Shown here: one piece after another, positions 15,997 to 23,240 of the stretch | How the letters are laid out: each line of letters begins with the position of its first letter | Numbering within the stretch: the stretch's first letter is position 1 | DNA from: Streptomyces sp. MBT53 | GTDB lineage: Bacteria; Actinomycetota; Actinomycetes; Streptomycetales; Streptomycetaceae | Reading direction: 5' to 3' | Assembly (NCBI RefSeq): GCF_016654115.1 | Contig: NZ_JAEQAZ010000084.1 | Location: 1 to 55,060 of the forward strand | DNA: 55,060 nt | Made by a program: the position numbers and the translations under genes | The notes under the pieces: generated by a model | Databases searched by the model: none | What the model was told of the DNA's origin: nothing | What the model saw: the letters and a program-made list of their open reading frames with translations, nothing else

Positions 15997-17274
15997 TCAC
16001 GACAGCTCGCCCCGCCCCTGCCGCGGCAGCCCCAACTCTCCGCCCGCAGCCGTGTTGCAGTACTCCCGCACCGCGCTCGTCCGTGCCACCACGCGCCCCC
16101 GGTGCACCACGATCCGGCTGTACGCCAGCGAGAGCGCGCCCGCGAGCCGGTCGCCGCGCACCGCGAGCAGTTCGGCCGGAAATCCCGCCTCGACCCGTAC
16201 CTCGGGCAGACCGAGCGCCGTCCGCGCCGACGCACTCACCGTGTCGTACGCGTCCTCGGGCCGCATCCCGTGCCGCGAGGCCAGCAGGTAGGCCGCCTCC
16301 AAGGGGTCACCGCGGCCCACGGGGTTGGACATGTCACGCAGGGCGCCGCTGCCCGCGGCCACCTGGACGCCGGCCGTACGCAGCAGTCGTACGGGAGCCG
16401 TGCCCCGCCGGTCGACGCCGCCGCAGCCGCCCTGCGGCAGGCACACCACCGTCACACCGGCCGCGGCCAGTTGGTCCGCGATCCGGGTGACCGTGTCCGC
16501 GGGCAGCCGCCCCAGGCCGCCGCACGGGCCCAGCGTCACCCCGGGCCGCATTCCGCCCGCCACGGCCGCCAGCCGGGCCAGCCGGGTCGGGTCGGCGGCG
16601 TCGGTGTGCAGGTCGACCGGGCAGCCGTGCTCGGACGCGACCTCCAGGACGGCCTCCACGTACCCCGTCGGATCGGGGTCCAGATCTGGACAACCGCCCA
16701 CTACGGAGGCACCCATTTTCAGCGCGTCCCGCAGCATCGCGAGCCCGTCCGCCCCAGCCACCCCGGTCAGCAGCCGGGGCATCGCCACCGCCGTCAGTTC
16801 CGCCAGCCCGCGCAGCGCCCGCCGCGCCCGCAGTACGGCGGCCAGCGCGCCCAGCCCCTGGACGTCCCCCACGCGCACGTGTGCCCGCTGCGCCGTCGCC
16901 CCGTGCCCGAGTTGCAGCAACGCGGCCTCCGTGGCGCGGCGTTGGACGTCCTGGGGGTCGTAGGAGGCCGGTCCGCCGTTCTCGGCCGACAGCGCGGTGT
17001 CGCTGTGCGCGTGCGGCTCGGCCGGGGCAGGGAGGAGGAGATAGCCGCTGAGGTCTACGCGCGCGCCGCACGCGCGCGTGGCGTCCGTCGCCAGGCTGCC
17101 CGCCGTGCCGACCGCCTCGATGCGTCCGCCGCCCAGCCGTACGTCCACGGTCCGGCCGTCGGTCAGCCGGGCCCCGCACAACAGGAGCGCGGCCGGGTCG
17201 GCCGGTCCCGACGAGCCCGAGGAACCCGACGAACCCGATGACGAGTGGGACGGCTGGGGCTGGCTGTCGGGCAT
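15997..17274 (-). CDS. Cytosine deaminase-like amidohydrolase, probably catalytically degenerate
   Basis: 425 residues of amidohydrolase superfamily shape: an N-terminal beta domain, then the strand-1 motif PHAHSDTAL (H-x-H). Later metal ligands expected in cytosine deaminase relatives are altered: HCDE becomes HTDAAD, the strand-6 SHC/SHT segment is TLGPCGGLG with Pro for His, and the strand-8 GSD is GSGALRD with Gly for Asp. The residues after it (NPVGRGDPLEAAYLL) keep the family pattern, so the alignment is secure. It may be a pseudoenzyme or bind a different metal set. The start is ATG at 17274, followed by a Ser/Gly-rich stretch of about 15 residues. Confidence 0.8.
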   Translation of the reverse strand: MPDSQPQPSHSSSGSSGSSGSSGPADPAALLLCGARLTDGRTVDVRLGGGRIEAVGTAGSLATDATRACGARVDLSGYLLLPAPAEPHAHSDTALSAENGGPASYDPQDVQRRATEAALLQLGHGATAQRAHVRVGDVQGLGALAAVLRARRALRGLAELTAVAMPRLLTGVAGADGLAMLRDALKMGASVVGGCPDLDPDPTGYVEAVLEVASEHGCPVDLHTDAADPTRLARLAAVAGGMRPGVTLGPCGGLGRLPADTVTRIADQLAAAGVTVVCLPQGGCGGVDRRGTAPVRLLRTAGVQVAAGSGALRDMSNPVGRGDPLEAAYLLASRHGMRPEDAYDTVSASARTALGLPEVRVEAGFPAELLAVRGDRLAGALSLAYSRIVVHRGRVVARTSAVREYCNTAAGGELGLPRQGRGELS

Positions 17275-17501
17275 CGCGCTCCAGGGGCTCAGGGCTTCGC
17301 GGGCTCGGCTTCGGGGGCTCACGGCAGGTGGCTGCGCAGAGGGGCGCAAGATCACGCAGAGTGAGTCGAGCCTAGGGCGGTGATCCGCTCGCGGCCGGGA
17401 GGAGCGCAATAGTCGTACCGGTGTGGTCCCCCGTACGGGAGGGGGTCCCGAGGCCGCTGGGAGGGCCGTGGAAGGGGCTGGAGCGGTGCCACGAAACGGA
17501 T

Positions 17502-17531
17502 TTGGGTGAACGGCGGCGGAGCGTGTAATGT
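17502..17531 (+). promoter_or_regulatory. Promoter of tRNA-Thr
   Basis: TTGGGT (17502-17507), 18 bases, then TAATGT (17526-17531), 12 bases before the tRNA. The rest of the roughly 270 bases between the amidohydrolase start and the tRNA shows no further feature. Confidence 0.55.
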
Positions 17532-17542
17532 CTTCATCGCTC

Positions 17543-17615
17543 GCCCCAATAGCTCAGTCGGTAGAGCGTCTCCATGGTAAGGAGAAGGTCTGCGGTTCGA
17601 TTCCGCATTGGGGCT
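17543..17615 (+). tRNA. tRNA-Thr (anticodon GGT)
   Basis: Acceptor arms GCCCCAA/TTGGGGC, D arm AGCTCAGTCGGTAGAGC, anticodon loop ATGGTAA with anticodon GGT, T arm with GGTTCGATTCC. 73 bases, discriminator T, no encoded CCA. Confidence 0.97.
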
Positions 17616-17661
17616 CTGGTGTGAGAGGTTCCTGCCGCAAGGTTGGAACCAATCCCATCAC

Positions 17662-17734
17662 AGCGGTGTAGCTCAGTCGGTAGAGCAAGCGGCTCATAAT
17701 CGCTGTGTCACCGGTTCAAGTCCGGTCACCGCTA
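17662..17734 (+). tRNA. tRNA-Met (anticodon CAT), elongator type
   Basis: Acceptor arms AGCGGTG/CACCGCT pair fully, so this is not the initiator tRNA, which has a mismatched first pair. The anticodon loop is CTCATAA and the T loop is GTTCAAGTC. 73 bases, discriminator A. It follows tRNA-Thr by 46 bases and may be cotranscribed. Confidence 0.95.
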
Positions 17735-17739
17735 CTGAC

Positions 17740-17777
17740 AGTAGCCGATTGCGGGGTCGGTCCTTCGATCGGCTACT
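17740..17777 (+). terminator. Hairpin after tRNA-Met
   Basis: AGTAGCCGAT (17740-17749) pairs perfectly with ATCGGCTACT (17768-17777) around an 18-base loop. It may end the tRNA transcript or act as a processing signal upstream of rpmG. There is no clean T-run. Confidence 0.6.
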
Positions 17778-17822
17778 CTGTTATGCGTTCATAGTCCCAT
17801 CCGTTCGTCAAGGAGCACTCCT

Positions 17823-17987
17823 GTGGCTGCCACCGACGTCCGCCCGAAGATCACGCTGGCCTGCGTGGAGTGCAAGGAGCGGAACTACATCACCAAGAAG
17901 AACCGGCGTAACAACCCGGACCGACTGGAGATGAAGAAGCACTGCCCGCGTTGCAATGCGCACACCGCGCACCGCGAAACGCGATAA
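17823..17987 (+). CDS. rpmG: 50S ribosomal protein L33, zinc-binding form
   Basis: 54 residues starting at GTG 17823: V-A-A-T-D-V-R-P-K-I-T-L-A then CVEC near residue 15 and CPRC near residue 40. The two Cys pairs make the zinc-binding C+ form of L33 rather than the Cys-free form made under zinc limitation. AAGGAG at 17811-17816 is the ribosome site. In mycobacteria too, rpmG comes directly before hadA-hadB in this chromosomal neighbourhood. Confidence 0.95.
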   Translation: MAATDVRPKITLACVECKERNYITKKNRRNNPDRLEMKKHCPRCNAHTAHRETR

Positions 17988-18000
17988 ATCAGGCTCGTAC

Positions 18001-18035
18001 ACGAGGCCGCCCCCGCATTTTGGGGGCGGCCTCGT
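18001..18035 (+). terminator. Terminator after rpmG
   Basis: ACGAGGCCGCCCCC (18001-18014) pairs perfectly with GGGGGCGGCCTCGT (18022-18035) around a seven-base loop GCATTTT. It separates rpmG from hadA, which would then need its own promoter or readthrough. Confidence 0.9.
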
Positions 18036-18078
18036 GTCGTTATTCAGCGGAGCAAGACACATCAGGAGGTGCCGAGTC

Positions 18079-18531
18079 ATGGCGCTCGACCAGTCCTTCG
18101 TGGGGCGGACCTACCCGCCCACCGACCCCTACGAGGTGGGCCGGGAGAAGATCCGTGAGTTCGCGGAGGCGGTGGGGGACGCCAACCCGGCATACACGGA
18201 CCCGGAGGCCGCCAAGGCGCTCGGACACTCCGATGTGATCGCCCCGCCGACCTTCGTCTTCTCCATCACCTTCAAGGCCGCGGGACAGGTCGTCCAGGAC
18301 CCGCAACTGGGCCTCGACTACAGCCGCGTGGTGCACGGCGACCAGAAGTTCGTCTACGTCCGCCCCGTGCGCGCGGGCGACCGCCTCACGGTCACCTCCA
18401 CGATCGAGGCGATCAAGTCGCTGGCGGGCAACGACATCCTGGACATCCGCGGTGAGGTCCACGACGAGGTCGGCGAACACGTGGTGACCGCCTGGACCAA
18501 GCTCGTGGCCCGCGCGGCGGAGGGGAACTGA
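18079..18531 (+). CDS. hadA: (3R)-hydroxyacyl-ACP dehydratase subunit HadA-like (MaoC N-terminal domain)
   Basis: Hot-dog protein of 150 residues, the substrate-binding partner of the HadAB dehydratase of type II fatty acid synthesis. It begins MALDQSFVGRTYPPTDPYEVGREKIREFA and contains ANPAYTDPEAAKALGHSDVIAPPTF, typical of the UPF0336/MaoC-N family, without the catalytic Asp-His pair held by the partner. AGGAGG at 18064-18069 fixes the ATG at 18079. One base separates it from hadB. Confidence 0.92.
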   Translation: MALDQSFVGRTYPPTDPYEVGREKIREFAEAVGDANPAYTDPEAAKALGHSDVIAPPTFVFSITFKAAGQVVQDPQLGLDYSRVVHGDQKFVYVRPVRAGDRLTVTSTIEAIKSLAGNDILDIRGEVHDEVGEHVVTAWTKLVARAAEGN

Positions 18532-18532
18532 C

Positions 18533-18961
18533 ATGACGGCGAAGATCGCGTACGACGACATCGAGGTCGGCACCGAGCTGCCGGCCCAGACCTTCCCCGT
18601 GACGCGCGCCACCCTCGTCCAGTACGCGGGTGCCTCCGGGGACTTCAACCCGATCCACTGGAACGAGAAGTTCGCCAAGGAGGTCGGACTCCCGGACGTC
18701 ATCGCACACGGCATGTTCACCATGGCCGAGGCGATCCGGGTGGTCACCGACTGGGTCGGCGACCCGGGCGCGGTCGTCGAGTACGGCGTCCGCTTCACCA
18801 GGCCGGTCGTCGTTCCGAACGACGACCAGGGCGCCACCGTCGAGGTCGGCGCCAAGGTCACCGCCAAGCTCGACGACAACACGGTCCGCGTGGACCTCAC
18901 CGCGACCAGCGCCGGACAGAAGGTGCTCGGGATGTCACGAGCCGTTGTACGACTGGCGTGA
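18533..18961 (+). CDS. hadB: (3R)-hydroxyacyl-ACP dehydratase subunit HadB-like (MaoC)
   Basis: Catalytic partner of HadA, 142 residues. The hydratase-2 motif is intact: YAGASGDFNPIHWNEKFAKEVGLPDVIAHGMFTMA, with the Asp (SGDFNPIH) and His expected for dehydration of 3-hydroxyacyl-ACP. In mycobacteria the orthologues act in mycolic acid elongation; streptomycetes make no mycolates, so the role here is probably in ordinary fatty acid synthesis. hadA and hadB form an operon; no hadC-like third gene follows. Confidence 0.92.
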   Translation: MTAKIAYDDIEVGTELPAQTFPVTRATLVQYAGASGDFNPIHWNEKFAKEVGLPDVIAHGMFTMAEAIRVVTDWVGDPGAVVEYGVRFTRPVVVPNDDQGATVEVGAKVTAKLDDNTVRVDLTATSAGQKVLGMSRAVVRLA

Positions 18962-18973
18962 ACTCGAGCCGAG

Positions 18974-19007
18974 GTAAGGGGCGTCCGCCATTGCGGGCGC
19001 CCCTTAC
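18974..19007 (+). terminator. Terminator after hadB
   Basis: A 15-bp stem, 18974-18988 with 18993-19007, has one G-T-type mismatch and closes on a CATT loop, 13 bases after the hadB stop. Confidence 0.9.
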
Positions 19008-19127
19008 GGTTGGGCCGACCCCGGCGGACTTCGGTCACCGGTAGTGACGCCGGCGGCCCGGCGCGTGTGTCGTGCCGCACATCGAACGACCCGCACAGCC
19101 CGCCCGGAACTCCTCCCAGACCACCTC

Positions 19128-19157
19128 TTGACTTGGTTAGTGATTGAGTACTAACTT
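19128..19157 (+). promoter_or_regulatory. Promoter with TetR operator TTAGT-N8-ACTAA (leaderless tetR gene)
   Basis: TTGACT (19128-19133) and TAACTT (19152-19157) are 18 bases apart, and the expected start of transcription is the ATG at 19164. The inverted repeat GTTAGT (19136-19141), eight bases, ACTAAC (19150-19155) fills the spacer and overlaps the -10 box, a position that suits autorepression. Confidence 0.65.
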
Positions 19158-19163
19158 TCTCGC

Positions 19164-19736
19164 ATGGTCAGGATGAGCGCAGAAGAGAGGCGCGAGAGTG
19201 TCGTCCGCGCGGCGATCGCCGAGTTCGCGCAGCGGGGGTACTACGGCACCTCCACGGAGGCGATCGCCAAGCGGGTCGGTGTCTCGCAGCCGTATCTCTT
19301 CCGGCTCTTCCCGGGCAAGAAGGCGATGTTCGCGGCGGCCGCGCTCAGGTGTGTCGAGGACGTGTGCCGGGTCATGGAGGAGTCGTCCGAGGGGCTGGAG
19401 GGCGAAGAGGCCGTGCACGCCATGGCCGACGCCTACGTGCGGCTCATCACGGAGCATCCCGAGAAGCTCCGGATGCAGATGCAGACGTACATCACGGTGG
19501 CCGCCGCCGAGGCGGAGGGCGACCACGAGTTCGGCGAGGCCGTACGCAAGGGCTGGTTGCGGCTCTGGGACATCGTGCATCTGTCCATGGGGGCGGATGT
19601 GAACGACACCGCGACCTTCATGGCGCACGGAATGCTGATCAACACCCTTGCGGCCATGGGCTTCCCGCCCGAGCACAGGGTCTGGGAGGGGATGTACCCG
19701 GAGGCCCGTGTCACCGGTCGGCTGGAGAAGTCGTAG
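19164..19736 (+). CDS. TetR-family repressor of the adjacent efflux gene
   Basis: 190 residues. The N-terminal helix-turn-helix is typical: RRESVVRAAIAEFAQRGYYGTSTEAIAKRVGVSQPYLFRLFPGKKAMFAAA. The C-terminal ligand domain is generic. It sits 96 bases upstream of an MFS transporter on the same strand, and both genes carry the same TTAGT-N8-ACTAA inverted repeat just upstream. A repressor that controls itself and the pump is therefore the natural reading; the ligand is unknown. Confidence 0.92.
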   Translation: MVRMSAEERRESVVRAAIAEFAQRGYYGTSTEAIAKRVGVSQPYLFRLFPGKKAMFAAAALRCVEDVCRVMEESSEGLEGEEAVHAMADAYVRLITEHPEKLRMQMQTYITVAAAEAEGDHEFGEAVRKGWLRLWDIVHLSMGADVNDTATFMAHGMLINTLAAMGFPPEHRVWEGMYPEARVTGRLEKS

Positions 19737-19780
19737 CGGCGGGCAAGAGGCGGATTCCGCGCCTTTTCATGAGCGTAAAA

Positions 19781-19800
19781 GTTAGTCATCAATAACTAAT
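19781..19800 (+). promoter_or_regulatory. Second copy of the TTAGT-N8-ACTAA operator, before the MFS gene
   Basis: GTTAGT (19781-19786), CATCAATA, ACTAAT (19795-19800): the same half-sites and the same eight-base spacer as at 19136-19155, 33 bases before the MFS start codon. Confidence 0.65.
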
Positions 19801-19832
19801 CATCGGTAGCGATCACCCACACTGGGGGAGCG

Positions 19833-21287
19833 ATGTCAGAACAGACCGCACCGCGCGGGGGCATGGTCTGGGCCCTCGTCATCACCAGCGTCGCCGGCTT
19901 CATGGCGGCCCTCGACAACCTCGTCGTCACCACCGCCCTGCCCTCCATCCGCAAGGACCTCGGGGGCGCGCTGGGCGACCTGGAATGGACCGTGAGCGCC
20001 TACACGCTCACCTTCGCCGTCCTGCTGATGTTCGGCGCGGCCCTGGGTGACAGGTTCGGCCGCCGCCGGCTCTTCCTCGTCGGCATCACCATATTCACCG
20101 GCGCCTCCGCCGCCGCGGCCATGGCGACCGGCATCGACTCCCTGATCGCGGCCCGCGCGGTCCAGGGCGTCGGCGCGGCGATCATGATGCCGCTGACACT
20201 GACCCTGCTCACCGCGGCCGTACCCGCAGCCAAGCGCGGCATGGCCTACGGCATCTGGGGCGCCGTCAACGGACTCGCCGTCGCCTCCGGACCGCTCATC
20301 GGCGGCAGCCTCACCGAACACGTCTCCTGGCACTGGATCTTCTGGCTGAACGTCCCCCTCGGCCTGGCCCTGATCCCGCTCGCCCGCCTCCGCCTCTCCG
20401 AGTCCCATGGCACCGGCGCCCCGCTCGACTTCCCCGGCACCCTGCTCGTCAGCGGCGGCCTCTTCGGGATCGTCTACGGCCTGGTCCGCGGCCCCGCCGA
20501 CGGATGGGCCAGCTCCCTCGTCCTCACCGGGCTCTTCGCGGGCGGCGCGCTCTTCGTCGGCTTCATCATCTACAGCGTCAACGCCAAGAACCCCATGCTC
20601 CCGATGCGGCTGTTCCGCTCCCGCGCCTTCTCCGGGATCAACGCGGCGAGCCTGCTGATGTTCCTCGGGATGTTCGGGTCGATCTTCCTGCTCAGCCAGT
20701 ACATGCAGGGCGTCCTCGGCTACTCGCCCACCGAGGCGGGCCTGCGGATGCTCCCCTGGACCGGTATGCCGATGCTGGTCGCACCCGTCGCCGGCATCCT
20801 GTCCGACCGCGTCGGCGGCCGCCCGGTCGTCGCCGCCGGCCTCTTCCTCCAGGCCGCCGGTCTCGGCTACATGGCGTACATCGTCACCACCGACGTCTCC
20901 TACGCCGCCCAGCTGCCCGGTCTGATCCTCAGCGGGATCGGCATGGCCCTGTTCTTCGCACCGGCCGCCAACCTGGTCATGTCCAGCGTCCGCCCGTCGG
21001 AACAGGGCATCGCCTCCGGCGCCAACAACGCGCTCCGCGAGGTGGGCGGCGCCCTCGGCATCGCGATCATGGCGTCGATCTTCTCGGCGCAGGGCGGCTA
21101 CGAGACCGGACAGAGCTTCGTCGACGGACTGAAGCCCGCGCTGGTCACGGGCTCCGGGGTGGTCGCTCTCGCCGGGATCGCGACCCTGCTGATCCCGACC
21201 AGGCGCCGTGCGGCGGAGCTGGTGAAGGTGGCCGAGTCGGCCGACAGCGCCGGGTCCGAGACGGTCATGGAGCCGGCCGGCCGCTGA
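19833..21287 (+). CDS. MFS drug efflux transporter, DHA2 (EmrB/QacA) type
   Basis: 484 residues with about 14 membrane helices. Motif A reads GAALGDRFGRRRLFLVG, and the antiporter motif C region reads GLAVASGPLIGGSLTEHVSWHWIFWLNVPLG. Both are typical of drug:H+ antiporters of the 14-helix family. GGGGGAG at 19823-19829 supports the ATG at 19833. The gene is downstream of its probable TetR regulator. The substrate cannot be predicted. Confidence 0.93.
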   Translation: MSEQTAPRGGMVWALVITSVAGFMAALDNLVVTTALPSIRKDLGGALGDLEWTVSAYTLTFAVLLMFGAALGDRFGRRRLFLVGITIFTGASAAAAMATGIDSLIAARAVQGVGAAIMMPLTLTLLTAAVPAAKRGMAYGIWGAVNGLAVASGPLIGGSLTEHVSWHWIFWLNVPLGLALIPLARLRLSESHGTGAPLDFPGTLLVSGGLFGIVYGLVRGPADGWASSLVLTGLFAGGALFVGFIIYSVNAKNPMLPMRLFRSRAFSGINAASLLMFLGMFGSIFLLSQYMQGVLGYSPTEAGLRMLPWTGMPMLVAPVAGILSDRVGGRPVVAAGLFLQAAGLGYMAYIVTTDVSYAAQLPGLILSGIGMALFFAPAANLVMSSVRPSEQGIASGANNALREVGGALGIAIMASIFSAQGGYETGQSFVDGLKPALVTGSGVVALAGIATLLIPTRRRAAELVKVAESADSAGSETVMEPAGR

Positions 21288-21328
21288 GAACGAACAACCG
21301 GCACGACCGAGAACGAACAACCGGCACG
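21286..21328 (+). repeat. 20-bp direct repeat, period 23, at the end of the MFS gene
   Basis: GAGAACGAACAACCGGCACG occurs at 21286-21305 (starting within the stop codon region of the MFS gene) and again at 21309-21328, separated by ACC. It runs directly into the hairpin that follows. Confidence 0.85.
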
Positions 21329-21375
21329 CGCGCGTGGGGCCCCATCAACACCGGTGGGGCCCCACGCGCGCGTGC
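21324..21375. terminator. 21-bp perfect hairpin between the MFS gene and murB
   Basis: Bases 21324-21344 are the exact reverse complement of 21355-21375, with a ten-base loop. The core is CGCGTGGGGCCCCA paired with TGGGGCCCCACGCG. It probably ends the MFS transcript. There is no T-run. The right arm ends 24 bases before the murB promoter elements. Confidence 0.85.
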
Positions 21376-21398
21376 GCGCCACCCCACCGCGCCCGGCG

Positions 21399-21421
21399 TT
21401 GTCGGTCCCGTCTCGTAGTCT
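21399..21421 (+). promoter_or_regulatory. Promoter of a leaderless murB transcript
   Basis: TTGTCGGTC (21399-21407), eight bases, TAGTCT (21416-21421); the GTG start codon at 21429 lies where transcription should begin. The spacing, and seven of nine bases, resemble the TTGTCAGTG-N8-TAG type of actinobacterial promoter. Confidence 0.5.
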
Positions 21422-21428
21422 TGGCCCC

Positions 21429-22484
21429 GTGCAGGAACTCCACGACGCTCCCCTCGCCCCGCTGACCACCTTCCGGTTGGGCGGTCCCGCGACCCGTCTG
21501 ATCACCGCCGGCACCGACGCCGAGGTGATCGACGCCGTCCGCGCGGCCGACGACACCGGGACGCCGTTGCTCGTCATCGGGGGCGGGTCCAACCTCGTCA
21601 TCGGGGACAAGGGGTTCGAGGGCACCGCCCTGCGCATCGCCACCCGCGGCTTCGCCCTCGACGGCACACGGCTGGAGCTGGCCGCCGGCGAGGTGTGGAC
21701 CGACGCCGTCGCCCGCACCGTGGAGGCCGGACTCGCCGGAATCGAGTGCCTCGCCGGGATCCCCGGCTCGGCGGGCGCGACCCCGATCCAGAACGTGGGG
21801 GCGTACGGCCAGGAGGTCTCCGCCACCATCACCGAGGTCGTCGCCTACGACCGCACCACCCGCGCGACGGTCACCCTCACCAACGAGGAGTGCGCCTTCT
21901 CGTACCGCCACAGCCGCTTCAAGGCCGAGCCCGAGCGCTACGTGGTGCTGCGCGTCCGCTTCCGCCTGGAGGACGCGGACGGGCTGTCGGCGCCGGTCAA
22001 GTACGCCGAGACGGCCCGCGCCCTCGGCGTCGAGCCCGGCGACCGAGTGCCGCTCGCGCAGGCCCGCGAGACCGTCCTCGCGCTGCGCGCCGGCAAGGGC
22101 ATGGTCCTGGACCCCGAGGACCACGACACCTGGTCGGCCGGTTCCTTCTTCACCAACCCGATCCTCACCGAGGAGCAGTTCACCGCGTTCCACGCGCGCG
22201 TGCGGGAGCGCCTCGGGGAAGGCGCGGAGCCGCCCGCCTATCCGGCGGGGGAGGGGCACACCAAGACCTCCGCCGCCTGGCTGATCGACAAGGCGGGCTT
22301 CACCAAGGGGTACGGCAGCGGGCCCGCCCGCATCTCCACCAAGCACACCCTCGCCCTCACCAACCGGGGCGAGGCGACCACCGCCGACCTGCTCGCCCTG
22401 GCCCGCGAGGTCGTCACCGGCGTCCACGACACCTTCGGGATCACCCTCGTCAACGAGCCGGTGACGGTCGGCGTCAGCCTCTGA
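21429..22484 (+). CDS. murB: UDP-N-acetylenolpyruvoylglucosamine reductase
   Basis: FAD enzyme that reduces UDP-GlcNAc-enolpyruvate to UDP-MurNAc with NADPH in cell-wall synthesis. The FAD-binding domain shows TTFRLGGPATRL, IGGGSNLVIGDKGF and GIPGSAGATPIQNVGAYGQEVS. The substrate domain has the catalytic Arg region (FSYRHSRFK), the Ser of AGSFFTNP and the C-terminal Glu of LVNEPVTVGV. It has 351 residues. I chose GTG 21429 by promoter position and by the conserved N-terminus; the frame is open further upstream through the hairpin but that is unlikely to be coding. Confidence 0.95.
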   Translation: MQELHDAPLAPLTTFRLGGPATRLITAGTDAEVIDAVRAADDTGTPLLVIGGGSNLVIGDKGFEGTALRIATRGFALDGTRLELAAGEVWTDAVARTVEAGLAGIECLAGIPGSAGATPIQNVGAYGQEVSATITEVVAYDRTTRATVTLTNEECAFSYRHSRFKAEPERYVVLRVRFRLEDADGLSAPVKYAETARALGVEPGDRVPLAQARETVLALRAGKGMVLDPEDHDTWSAGSFFTNPILTEEQFTAFHARVRERLGEGAEPPAYPAGEGHTKTSAAWLIDKAGFTKGYGSGPARISTKHTLALTNRGEATTADLLALAREVVTGVHDTFGITLVNEPVTVGVSL

Positions 22485-22503
22485 CAGCGCCCTCCGGAGG
22501 GGC

Positions 22504-23136
22504 TCAATAGGCCACCCCCACCCCCTGCTTCACCGTCCCCGGGTCGTCGGTCATCGCCAGCATCGCGTGGGCCACGTCCGCGCGGGCGATGAACCGGCCC
22601 TTGTCCGGGAAGCCGCCCACGACCGTGCGGTACGTGCCGGTCACCGGCTTGTTCTGCAGGCGCGGTGGGCGGACCGAGGTCCAGTCGGTCGTACTGCGGG
22701 CCAACTCCGCCTCCATCTCCCGCAGATCGGCGTACACGTCCTTCAGGAGCGCCGAGATCAGCCCGCGCGCGGTGCGGTCGAGGAGGCCCGCGCCCGCCGG
22801 TTCGGGGCCGACCGGACCGGCGCTCACCACCAGCACCCGGCGCACCCCCTCCGCCTCCATGGCCGCCAGCACCGTCCGGGTGAGCCGGGTCGCGACCCCG
22901 GCGTCCTTGCGGCTGCGGGCACCGAGCCCCGAGAGGACCGCGTCCCGGCCCGCGACCGCGGGGCGCAGCGCCTCCGGGTCGGTGAGGTCCGCGCGGAACA
23001 CCTCCAGGCCCTCGCCCCGCACGGTCATCCCGGCCGGGTCGCGTACGACCGCTGTGACCTGGTGACCCGAGGCCAGCGCCTGGCGGACGATCTCCTGACC
23101 GATGCCTCCCGTGGCACCGAAAACGGTGAGCTTCAT
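22504..23136 (-). CDS. NAD(P)-binding NmrA-like oxidoreductase
   Basis: 210 residues with an N-terminal Rossmann loop MKLTVFGATGGIGQEIVRQALASGHQVTAVVRDP and the later TRTVLAAMEAEGVRRVLVVSAG and SVRPPRLQNKPVTGTYR. The NmrA-like/SDR_a5 type is clear, while the substrate is not. It is transcribed away from a TetR gene across a short region with two palindromes, so it is probably the target of that repressor. It converges on murB; the two stop codons are only about 20 bases apart. Confidence 0.88.
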   Translation of the reverse strand: MKLTVFGATGGIGQEIVRQALASGHQVTAVVRDPAGMTVRGEGLEVFRADLTDPEALRPAVAGRDAVLSGLGARSRKDAGVATRLTRTVLAAMEAEGVRRVLVVSAGPVGPEPAGAGLLDRTARGLISALLKDVYADLREMEAELARSTTDWTSVRPPRLQNKPVTGTYRTVVGGFPDKGRFIARADVAHAMLAMTDDPGTVKQGVGVAY

Positions 23137-23161
23137 GGCCTGCTCCTCAGCCTCACGAGGT

Positions 23162-23212
23162 GGGTGAGCATTCACTCACCCCTACCTCCCTCTAGAGTGA
23201 GTAAGCACTCAC
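23162..23212. promoter_or_regulatory. Two TetR-type palindromes between the divergent oxidoreductase and tetR genes
   Basis: GGGTGAG-CATTCA-CTCACCC (23162-23181) and GTGAGT-AAGC-ACTCAC (23197-23212) are perfect inverted repeats sharing the half-site GTGAG/CTCAC. Both lie in the 104-base divergent promoter region. Confidence 0.75.
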
Positions 23213-23240
23213 CCACTCGTCAAGCCCGAACGGACCCGTC

